DNA of 64,000 bases from Aliidiomarina maris (GTDB lineage Bacteria; Pseudomonadota; Gammaproteobacteria; Enterobacterales; Alteromonadaceae): the NCBI RefSeq assembly GCF_003987335.1, contig NZ_PIPK01000006.1, positions 118,282 to 182,281 on the forward strand. Direction: 5' to 3'. The notes under the pieces are model-generated. The model did not search any database, was not told the DNA's origin, and saw only the letters and a list, made by a program, of their open reading frames with translations. Position numbers and translations under genes: made by a program. Below are positions 50,287 to 57,569 of this stretch, in pieces (positions within the stretch are counted from its first letter, which is position 1; every line of letters starts with the position of its first letter).

Positions 50287-51176
50287 TTAAAAGGGTTTTT
50301 ATCATCGGTAATGGCTTTGATCTCCATCATGGACTACCAACACGGTTCGAAGATTTCCGAGCTTTTGTTTTGAAGCGAAAACCTCAGCTAGTAGTAACGG
50401 CAGAAAAGTATCTGTGTGGCCTACGAGGGAATTGGTCCAATTTGGAAGAGGCTTTTGCAAACTTTGATGAGGACTCCTTAATTGACGAAGCGAGTTACTT
50501 TTTAAAGTCTTGCGGTGACGACGACTGGAGTGACTCTTTCCACCATGACTATCAGTATGAAATGAATCTGGTGGTTAAGTCGGTGTCTTCAGAGCTCAAA
50601 GCCTATTTTTATGAGTGGCTGTGTAGCATTGAAACGAACGAGATTGATGATAGCCAGAAGCTTCATTTTAATGACGATCATAGCTTGTTCTTAAACTTCA
50701 ATTACACACCAGTTCTTCAGGATTTCTATAGCATTGAGGATGACCAAATTCTGCAAATTCACGGCTCTATTTACGATGGTGAAGACGGCATAGTTTTAGG
50801 CCACGGTTGGAGCCCTCAGCACCGGTTCTCGAGCGGAAATGATTTTACAAACATGGAAGATGTCAGAGTTTTAGAGGGGCAGGAAATCATCAACGGATAC
50901 TTTGAATCGACCTTCAAGCCGACCGCTGACATACTCAGCCTCAATGCTGAATTTTTCAAGCGTATTGCTTACACCAAAACCATACATGTGTTGGGGCATT
51001 CTCTATCAATGGTGGATCTGCCCTACTTCAAGGCTGTTGCAGATGCGACATCTGCTGGCCAACCTCGCTGGTATGTTAGTTATTACTCAGAATCAGAAAA
51101 GCGACGACATCAGCAAACCATGGCAAGCCTAGGGGTTGATGAAAAAACAATCGAATTCCAGGCGCTAGCACAGTGA
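50283..51176 (+). CDS. AbiH family abortive infection protein
   Basis: 297 residues from the GTG at 50283, whose GTGA overlaps the tnsE stop, so it is translationally coupled to the transposition operon. The opening IKRVFIIGNGFDLHHGLPTR is the AbiH signature (nucleotide-binding-like loop). Later conserved pieces are LFLNFNYTPVLQDFY, ILQIHGSI and IHVLGHSLSMVDLPYF. AbiH aborts phage infection in lactococci; its mechanism is not established to my knowledge. It is the first cargo gene after tnsE. Confidence 0.88.
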   Translation: MIKRVFIIGNGFDLHHGLPTRFEDFRAFVLKRKPQLVVTAEKYLCGLRGNWSNLEEAFANFDEDSLIDEASYFLKSCGDDDWSDSFHHDYQYEMNLVVKSVSSELKAYFYEWLCSIETNEIDDSQKLHFNDDHSLFLNFNYTPVLQDFYSIEDDQILQIHGSIYDGEDGIVLGHGWSPQHRFSSGNDFTNMEDVRVLEGQEIINGYFESTFKPTADILSLNAEFFKRIAYTKTIHVLGHSLSMVDLPYFKAVADATSAGQPRWYVSYYSESEKRRHQQTMASLGVDEKTIEFQALAQ

Positions 51177-51212
51177 AAAATATACAGTATTGATGTTACT
51201 GCAAAATAAAGT

Positions 51213-51241
51213 TTGACAAACAAACTCTGCTCACCTATCAT
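51213..51241 (+). promoter_or_regulatory. Strong predicted sigma-70 promoter for the Cas2-like gene and RM cluster
   Basis: Consensus TTGACA (51213-51218), a 17-bp spacer and TATCAT (51236-51241). Transcription would start near 51248, leaving a leader of about 115 nt before the Cas2-like gene. Confidence 0.75.
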
Positions 51242-51291
51242 ATTTCTGTAGCGGCTCTACTGCATTTATTCGAGTCCGCTATTAGGAAGGC

Positions 51292-51319
51292 GCATTGGCA
51301 GGTTGCCTCCTGCCAATGC
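51292..51319 (+). other. Perfect 11-bp stem-loop in the leader of the Cas2-like gene
   Basis: GCATTGGCAGG and CCTGCCAATGC pair perfectly around TTGCCT. No T-run follows, so it is not a normal terminator. It lies between the promoter and the ATG and could regulate translation or stability, or be part of a small RNA. Confidence 0.6.
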
Positions 51320-51364
51320 CGTCATTAACCAATAACCCTTCAAAAGTTACGAGGTAAATAGACT

Positions 51365-51649
51365 ATGAAAGTATATCAGATAAATTATGACCTAAGAAAT
51401 CAGCGTAATTACGAACGACTTCACGAGAAAATTCAATCGTTAGGAAAGTGGGCTCATGTACTCAATTCCTGCTGGATAATTGAATCAAACATGACAGCAA
51501 CTCAAATACGGGATTATTTAGCGGCTGTTATGGACAATGACGACGGCCTGCTTGTTACTCAGCTGACAGGAGAAGCTGCGTGGCGAAATCTCGATGAGGA
51601 CGGCACTTTAACTCGTTGGCTGCAAAGTACGCTTGGTCGAGCTGCATAA
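51365..51649 (+). CDS. Solitary Cas2/SinR-like protein
   Basis: 94 residues. A ferredoxin-like pattern: KVYQINYDLRNQRNYERLHEKI, then WAHVLNSCWIIESNMTATQIRDYL and DDGLLVTQLTGEAAW, as in SinR/Cas2-like small proteins often labelled Cas2 in databases. No cas1, CRISPR repeats or other cas genes are seen, so a role in adaptation is unlikely. Related VapD/Cas2-fold proteins can be ribonucleases. It heads the RM cluster, 36 bp before the short HsdS. A GCGCC/GGCGC hairpin (51655-51670) lies in the gap. Confidence 0.65.
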   Translation: MKVYQINYDLRNQRNYERLHEKIQSLGKWAHVLNSCWIIESNMTATQIRDYLAAVMDNDDGLLVTQLTGEAAWRNLDEDGTLTRWLQSTLGRAA

Positions 51650-51685
51650 TCAACGCGCCAAGGATGGCGCATTCAAGGAGGTTCA

Positions 51686-52315
51686 ATGACTAAAAAAATC
51701 ACTTCCAATATCGTGCCGCTTGGAAGCATTGCTGATGTTCGTATGGGGTTTACCTTTCGTGAGAGTATTTGCGAGGCTAAACATGGCAATACACACATTA
51801 TTCAGTTGAAAGACACGCGTCAAATTTGGGACGGAACGCAGTCAACGGTGATTCAAGTGAGTGATCTTCCGCAAATAAGCTGGCAAGGTAAGGATAAAGC
51901 ATTTTTACAGGTGGAAAGTATTTTACTGCCATCAAAAGGAAGCTTTTTAAAGGCATTTCAACTGGATCCAGCGCAAGCAAGCTTACCTATTGTAGTCAGC
52001 AGTCAGTTTCTGGTGATTACAGTAAAAGAAAGCTACCAAAGTAACATCTCAACGGACTTTCTTTGTTGGTTGCTGAATGAGCCAGAAACACAAAGAGCAT
52101 TGCTGGGAGAGAGCCAAGGCACCAATATTCGGTTACTGAAAGCGTCGGCGGTGAAGCAAGTGCATGTTCCAATTCCGGCACGAACAAGACAAAACGAGAT
52201 CCTGCACTTAAATAGCATGTGGGAAAAGGAAAAACAGCTGACCCACGCCCTTCTCGCGAATCGTGAGACAATGATGAAAGGCCTGTTTCAGCAATTACTC
52301 AAGGAGACGAACTAA
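51686..52315 (+). CDS. Short HsdS-like protein with one target-recognition domain
   Basis: 209 residues, about half a normal HsdS. One recognition domain opens with VPLGSIADVRMGFTFRESI and ends with a single conserved helix (IPARTRQNEILHLNSMWEKEKQLTHALL, MMKGLFQQLLKE). Half-size S proteins can work as homodimers or swap recognition halves. It lies 1 bp before hsdM, and a full-length hsdS follows hsdM, so the locus has two S genes. It is preceded by AAGGAGG. Confidence 0.8.
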   Translation: MTKKITSNIVPLGSIADVRMGFTFRESICEAKHGNTHIIQLKDTRQIWDGTQSTVIQVSDLPQISWQGKDKAFLQVESILLPSKGSFLKAFQLDPAQASLPIVVSSQFLVITVKESYQSNISTDFLCWLLNEPETQRALLGESQGTNIRLLKASAVKQVHVPIPARTRQNEILHLNSMWEKEKQLTHALLANRETMMKGLFQQLLKETN

Positions 52316-52316
52316 T

Positions 52317-53855
52317 ATGAACGAAAAAGTAAGCCAAGACTCAATTAATAAAGCGCTATGGGCCGCCTGCGACACTTTCCGTGGCACGGTAAACGCGGGT
52401 ACCTACCAAGATTTTCTATTAACCATGCTGTTCTTAAAATACATCTCGGACGTATGGCAAGACCATTACGACCAGTATAAAGCTGAGCATGGCGATGTAC
52501 CGGAGCTAATTGAAGAGCTGATGAAGAATGAGCGCTTTGTGTTGCCGCCGGATGCAAGTTACTACGCGTTGTATGAGCGCCGGTATGAGCCGGGTAATGG
52601 CGAGCGTATCGACCAAGCCTTACATGCTATTGAAGAAGCCAATGGCACCAAGCTCAAAGACGCCGGCAAGAGCGTGTTCCAAGACATTAGTTTCAATACC
52701 GATAAACTCGGCGAAGAAAAGCAAAAGAACGATATTCTGCGCCACCTACTCGAAGATTTTTCCAAGCCTGAGCTGAACCTTAAACCCAGCCGCGTTGGCA
52801 GTCTTGATGTCATCGGCAATGCCTATGAATATTTGATTAAGAACTTTGCCGCGAGTGGCGGGCAAAAAGCCGGGGAATTCTATACGCCGCCGGAGGTGTC
52901 GGACTTAATTGCCGAGCTTCTCGACCCGCAACCCGGTGACAGCATTTGTGACCCCGCATGCGGCTCTGGCTCCTTGCTGATGAAGTGTGGTCGTAAGGTG
53001 GTGGCGAATCATGGTAGCAAGCAGTATGCGCTGTTCGGGCAAGAAGCGATTGGCTCAACATGGTCATTCGCGAAGATGAACATGTTCCTGCATGGCGAAG
53101 ATAACCACAAAATTGAGTGGGGCGATACCATTCGCAACCCTAAGCTACTCGACAAAAACGGCGATTTAATGCTGTTTGATATCGTGACTGCAAACCCGCC
53201 CTTTAGTTTAGACAAATGGGGCCATGAAGACGCTCAGAACGATAAATTTGGGCGCTTTCGCCGTGGCGTGCCACCCAAAACCAAAGGCGACTATGCCTTT
53301 ATCCTGCACATGATTGAAACGCTGAAGCCGGGCTCGTCGTCAACACTTGGTGGTCGCATGGGTGTGGTTGTGCCCCATGGCGTGCTCTTCAGAGGCTCGG
53401 CGGAAGGCAAAATACGTAAGCAGCTTATTGATGAAAATCTACTCGACGCAGTAATTGGTTTACCGGAGAAGCTGTTCTACGGCACGGGTATTCCGGCTGC
53501 TATTTTGGTGTTTAAGAAAAGCAAAACGGACGAAAAGGTGTTGTTCATTGACGCTTCGCGTGAGTTTAAGTCGGGTAAAAACCAGAACCAGCTCAGCGAC
53601 GAGAACATTCAAAAAGTGGTGGATACGTACCGCGCTCGCCAAAGCGTGGAAAAGTACGCCTATTTAGCTACCCTCGAAGAAATTCAGGAAAACGATTACA
53701 ACCTGAACATCCCCCGCTACGTCGATACCTTTGAGGAAGAAGCAGAAATTGACCTTATGGCGGTAAGGGCCGAGCGCGAGCAGCTGAAAGCGCAATTGAC
53801 TGAACTGGAGAGCCAGATGGCCGAGTATCTCGAGGAGTTGGGTTATGGTGCCTGA
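52317..53855 (+). CDS. hsdM: Type I restriction-modification methyltransferase HsdM
   Basis: 512 residues, the usual HsdM size. The N-terminal helical domain has NKALWAACDTFRGTVNAGTYQDF. SAM motif I is DPACGSGSLLMKCG (about 205-218) and the catalytic motif is NPPFSLDKWG (about 285-294). AAGGAG precedes the ATG. It overlaps the full hsdS by 11 bp. It is clearly distinct from the long HsdM at the left of the window. Confidence 0.96.
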   Translation: MNEKVSQDSINKALWAACDTFRGTVNAGTYQDFLLTMLFLKYISDVWQDHYDQYKAEHGDVPELIEELMKNERFVLPPDASYYALYERRYEPGNGERIDQALHAIEEANGTKLKDAGKSVFQDISFNTDKLGEEKQKNDILRHLLEDFSKPELNLKPSRVGSLDVIGNAYEYLIKNFAASGGQKAGEFYTPPEVSDLIAELLDPQPGDSICDPACGSGSLLMKCGRKVVANHGSKQYALFGQEAIGSTWSFAKMNMFLHGEDNHKIEWGDTIRNPKLLDKNGDLMLFDIVTANPPFSLDKWGHEDAQNDKFGRFRRGVPPKTKGDYAFILHMIETLKPGSSSTLGGRMGVVVPHGVLFRGSAEGKIRKQLIDENLLDAVIGLPEKLFYGTGIPAAILVFKKSKTDEKVLFIDASREFKSGKNQNQLSDENIQKVVDTYRARQSVEKYAYLATLEEIQENDYNLNIPRYVDTFEEEAEIDLMAVRAEREQLKAQLTELESQMAEYLEELGYGA

Positions 53856-55095
53856 GGGATGGGAAAAAAGAGACCTTCACGGATTAATAAAGGTTAGGCA
53901 CGGGTTTGCTTTCAAAAGTAAGTTTTTTGCTGCTCGCGGTGATTTCATTTTGCTTACTCCAGGTAGCTTTAATGAATCTGGCGGCTTTAGAGACCAAGGT
54001 GAGAAGACAAAATACTATGTTGGAGACGTACCGGATGGGTACTTGCTAAAAAAGGGTGATATGCTTCTAGCAATGACAGAGCAAGCTAAAGGTCTTCTGG
54101 GTAGCGCTCTTTTTGTTCCAGAAAATAACAAATATCTGCATAACCAACGGCTAGGCTTAGTTCAGATTACAGCGCCAGAACAAGTCCTTATTGAGTTCTT
54201 ATACTTACTTTTCAATGCCCCAGCAACAAGAAAGCAGATTACAGAACAATCGACCGGAACAAAAGTGAAGCATACTTCGCCAGAACGATTGTGTTCGGTT
54301 ATTGGGCTTATCCCTCCGTTTCCTGAACAAATGAAGATCGCCCTAATTATCTCAACCTGGGATAAGGTCATCACCACCACCGAACAACTGCTCGCCAATA
54401 GCCAGCAGCAGAAAAGAGCTCTGATGCAACAATTGCTTTCCGGTAAAAAGCGCCTATTGGATGAGAATAAGGTTAGGTTCAGTGGGGAGTGGAAGTGGCT
54501 GAAAGTTTCCGATCTGTTAAAGGTTAGAAAGGAGAAACAAGTTCCTACAGAAGATATACCACTGTTCTCTCTTACTATTGAAGATGGAATTACGCCAAAA
54601 TCAGCTCGTTATAACCGGGAGTTTCTGGTTAAAAATACTGATGAGAAGAAATATAAGCTAGTAAAGCCAAATGATATCGTTTACAACCCAGCTAACTTGC
54701 GCTGGGGCGCAATAAATTTCAGCAGAATTGATCACTCTGTTGTTGTATCCCCCATCTACGAGGTTTTGCATTTGAAGGATGAAAATAATTCTTCGCTAGA
54801 ATTTATTGCGCAAAAACTTATGATGCCAGACCAAATTGGTAGATTTGCTGCAATGGTAGAGGGAACACTTGTAGAAAGGATGGCAGTAAAAATTGAACCA
54901 TTTCTTGCCACGAAGTTGAGTGTACCGCAAAGTCTTGAAGAACAACAAAAAATCGCTGCCGTGCTTTCTGCTGCCGATCAGGAAATCACTGCCCTGAAGC
55001 AAAAGCTGGATGCCCTGAAGCAAGAGAAAAAGGCCCTGATGCAGCAGCTGTTGACCGGCAAACGTCGTGTGAAAGTTGATGAGGTTGCTGCATGA
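53845..55095 (+). CDS. hsdS: Type I specificity subunit HsdS (full length)
   Basis: 416 residues with two recognition domains. The two conserved spacer helices are near-repeats: ALMQQLLSGKKRLL (about 190-203) and ALMQQLLTGKRRVK (near 395-408). Such internal similarity allows domain swapping with other S genes, including the short S upstream. Overlaps hsdM at its start and the KAP NTPase (ATGA) at its end. Confidence 0.93.
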   Translation: MVPEGWEKRDLHGLIKVRHGFAFKSKFFAARGDFILLTPGSFNESGGFRDQGEKTKYYVGDVPDGYLLKKGDMLLAMTEQAKGLLGSALFVPENNKYLHNQRLGLVQITAPEQVLIEFLYLLFNAPATRKQITEQSTGTKVKHTSPERLCSVIGLIPPFPEQMKIALIISTWDKVITTTEQLLANSQQQKRALMQQLLSGKKRLLDENKVRFSGEWKWLKVSDLLKVRKEKQVPTEDIPLFSLTIEDGITPKSARYNREFLVKNTDEKKYKLVKPNDIVYNPANLRWGAINFSRIDHSVVVSPIYEVLHLKDENNSSLEFIAQKLMMPDQIGRFAAMVEGTLVERMAVKIEPFLATKLSVPQSLEEQQKIAAVLSAADQEITALKQKLDALKQEKKALMQQLLTGKRRVKVDEVAA

Positions 55096-56459
55096 AAGAA
55101 CTTGACAAGGATATGACTTTTGCATCCCGTGATGAATTCAGGCGAGAGCCGGTCGCTGACCAGTTGATAAGCCTATTGAGGTCAGAGATTGAAATTTCTC
55201 CCCTAGTGATTGATGGCGATTGGGGAACTGGCAAAACGGAGTTTTGCACCAAGCTTAAAAATAAATTGGAATCAACGAGTGATTTTCGTGCGGTTTATAT
55301 TGATGCGTTTAAGGCTGACCATGCAGATGACCCATTGATGACAATTCTGAGCGCCATTTTGTCATTAGTCGATGGTGGCGAAAAAGAAAACTTACGCAAG
55401 AAGGCTTTACCAGTTTTACGTTTTGGAGCCAAGGTTGCAGGAAAGGCACTGGTGAGTCATTTTTTGCGCACTGATCCGGAAACGTTGGCAGCCGATTTTT
55501 CGCAGGAGCTCGATAAAGCCTCCGATGATTTTATCGATTCTGCAGTTCGCACAATACTAAAAGATCACGAAGAGGCTGAGGCAAATATCAATGCATTGCA
55601 GGACACCCTTGCCAGCATTGCAGAAGAAAAGCCGATCGTTATTTTTATTGACGAACTAGATCGGTGTCGCCCCGATTTTGCAGTGCAAATGTTAGAACTG
55701 ATAAAGCATACGTTCGACGTAACCGGCGTACAATTTGTGTTAGTAACGAACATGAAGCAGCTTACTTCAGCCGTTCATCATGCGTATGGTGTGGGCGAGG
55801 ATGCGAAACGTTATCTTGAAAAATTCATCAAATTTCGGTGTGTTTTGCCAGAGCGATTTAATCAAAGTGGTGACTCATATTCAAAGGAGCGGGAAGCATC
55901 AATCGAGCATCTCCGTGCAAAGCTCTCAGCGAGCAAAACTCTAGAGGGCACTAAAATTGCTGGAACTCAAAATAGAGTTGCACAGTTTGCCGAAGAGCTC
56001 TCGTCTAATCGCGAACTGTCATTGCGCGAGGTTGAAACATTCGTTCGTCACCTAGAAATCTATCACCAACTCACTCAAGGATTAAGTGACAGACAACACT
56101 TTGGATATACGTTAATTAGTATTTTTGCTGTATTTGTATATTGCTTTGATGCTGAACTAACAAGATTAATTCTGACTAGAAATCTAAGAGAGGAGAACCT
56201 CTCTGCGGGGTTAGGCTTAATTCGAGTAGATGATTTTGAAAGTCGGGATTTTTTTCAAAGTCCTATTAGTATTATTGCTTATTTTATCTGCAGGGACATT
56301 GAAGGTTCGACAGCGGCGGCTGAACCTCCCGGTGATTATCGAGATAGCGTAGCGCAAATTGGACAAAGCCTTTTCGGGCCTTGGGGCATAGACGAAGGCC
56401 AAGCAATTGAAACGCTTAGAGATGCAATTGTTGCGTTCAGTTTAGGCGCTAGTACATGA
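55092..56459 (+). CDS. KAP family P-loop NTPase
   Basis: 455 residues. Walker A DGDWGTGKTEF (41-51) and Walker B with the KAP signature IVIFIDELDRCRPDFAVQMLELIKH (about 178-202). One hydrophobic stretch near 335-350 (YTLISIFAVFVYCF) could be a membrane or buried helix. KAP NTPases occur in several defence systems. It is translationally coupled to hsdS (ATGA overlap), an uncommon member of a type I RM operon. Function unknown. Confidence 0.88.
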   Translation: MKELDKDMTFASRDEFRREPVADQLISLLRSEIEISPLVIDGDWGTGKTEFCTKLKNKLESTSDFRAVYIDAFKADHADDPLMTILSAILSLVDGGEKENLRKKALPVLRFGAKVAGKALVSHFLRTDPETLAADFSQELDKASDDFIDSAVRTILKDHEEAEANINALQDTLASIAEEKPIVIFIDELDRCRPDFAVQMLELIKHTFDVTGVQFVLVTNMKQLTSAVHHAYGVGEDAKRYLEKFIKFRCVLPERFNQSGDSYSKEREASIEHLRAKLSASKTLEGTKIAGTQNRVAQFAEELSSNRELSLREVETFVRHLEIYHQLTQGLSDRQHFGYTLISIFAVFVYCFDAELTRLILTRNLREENLSAGLGLIRVDDFESRDFFQSPISIIAYFICRDIEGSTAAAEPPGDYRDSVAQIGQSLFGPWGIDEGQAIETLRDAIVAFSLGAST

Positions 56460-56477
56460 TCGATGAAATGACATAAG

Positions 56478-56621
56478 GAACATGCATGAAAACAACGGTA
56501 TGTGTTGCTGAACATCGCAGACTCTATGGCGAACATTGCAAATTTTCCCATCTGGGGCTATATTACAGGGTAACAACACCCGCAACGCCTCTGATTCAAG
56601 CGTACCAGTGCGGGTTTTTTT
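56478..56621 (+). ncRNA. Candidate noncoding RNA upstream of the Abi_2 gene (abiF-RNA-like), ending in a terminator
   Basis: The 162-bp gap before the Abi_2 gene has no credible plus-strand protein. It ends in a strong terminator: ACCCGCA (56578-56584) pairs with TGCGGGT (56609-56615), followed by seven T that run directly into the ATG at 56622. Three copies of GAACAT(C/T)GCA occur upstream (56478, one base shorter; 56510; 56531). I recall a structured abiF RNA motif described next to abiF genes and an RNA-controlled toxin model for AbiF; membership here is by position and is unproven. 5' end unknown. Confidence 0.5.
56578..56621 (+). terminator. Terminator hairpin abutting the Abi_2 start codon
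   Basis: A 7-bp GC-rich stem and seven T end exactly at the base before ATG. The GCGGG that could serve as ribosome-binding site lies inside the stem, so read-through and translation may both depend on this hairpin. Confidence 0.8.
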
Positions 56622-57560
56622 ATGCCTGAATCCCGTGTTTTTTCCAAACAACCCCTTGACTATGAAGCTCTAGTTGCAAAACTTGAGCTTAGGGGGTTGA
56701 TCATCAATGACCATAACGCTGCCCTAATGCAGCTTCAACGGATTAGTTACTATCGGTTTGTGGGTTATGGCTTGCCATTTGAGTGCTACTCGTCTGATGG
56801 GGTGCGCTTGGGCGCTTACCTAGCGGGTACTCGCTTCGAACATATTTTAAAGCTCTACAATGATGATGTTCTTTTACGCCACCATATCCTTGAGGCACTG
56901 GGTGAAATTGAGATTGGGGTACGTAATCTCGTTAATCACACCATGTGCTTGCAACACCAGAATGCACATTGGTTTATGGACTCAGCAAACTTTGTCGAAA
57001 GCGATAAATTCAAGCATCAAAAGCTGTTGAAGAAAATCGCTGTCGATACATCCAAGGCAGCATTAGATGGCTCTGAAAAGCAACAGCAAAGAGAGCTCTT
57101 TATTCAGCATTATTACTCACGTTATGACGAACCACCATACCCTCCAGGCTGGATGATCGCTGAAGTACTTTCATTGGGCTCATGGTCAACTATATATGCA
57201 CATTTTGCAGTGAGTAGAGATAAGAAAGCGATATCTAAGCGCTTAGACCTGTCTCCAGCGACCCTAACATCGTGGCTGCACGCGCTAACTTATTTGCGGA
57301 ATTTATGCGCACACCATGGCCGCCTTGCAAGGAGGCACCTGACAATACAGCCCAAGCAAGACAAAGCACTGCCTATCCGAGAGAAACCATGCTTATTTAA
57401 TTATTTGTGTGTAATTTGGTATCTACTTGAACGGATATTCCCCGAGAGTGAGTGGCTAGACAGATTATTTGATATTGTTGAGCGTGTGGACCAAAAGTTT
57501 GAGGTTTATGGTATTCCAAACGATTGGTTTGAAGATGAATTTTGGCTGGCCGTAAAATAG
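56622..57560 (+). CDS. Abi_2 family (AbiD/AbiF-like) abortive infection protein
   Basis: 312 residues. The opening FSKQPLDYEALVAKLELRGL then QRISYYRFVGYGLPFE is typical of Abi_2 proteins. The HEPN ribonuclease-type motif R-x4-H is present as LRNLCAHHGRL (about residue 228). It probably cleaves RNA to stop phage growth. Recent work links the Abi_2 fold to Cas13 ancestry (from memory). It sits between the KAP NTPase and hsdR, with a terminator hairpin immediately in front of its ATG. Confidence 0.88.
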   Translation: MPESRVFSKQPLDYEALVAKLELRGLIINDHNAALMQLQRISYYRFVGYGLPFECYSSDGVRLGAYLAGTRFEHILKLYNDDVLLRHHILEALGEIEIGVRNLVNHTMCLQHQNAHWFMDSANFVESDKFKHQKLLKKIAVDTSKAALDGSEKQQQRELFIQHYYSRYDEPPYPPGWMIAEVLSLGSWSTIYAHFAVSRDKKAISKRLDLSPATLTSWLHALTYLRNLCAHHGRLARRHLTIQPKQDKALPIREKPCLFNYLCVIWYLLERIFPESEWLDRLFDIVERVDQKFEVYGIPNDWFEDEFWLAVK

Positions 57561-57569
57561 AGTAAAACA

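Noticed and set aside
51365..51649. Cas2-like protein as part of a CRISPR system
   Set aside because: No cas1, effector or array is visible in the window; stand-alone SinR/Cas2-fold proteins are common.
56442..56651. Minus-strand frame of 69 codons over the Abi_2 upstream region
   Set aside because: It crosses the terminator and start of Abi_2, has no recognisable product and is better explained as antisense of the RNA candidate.
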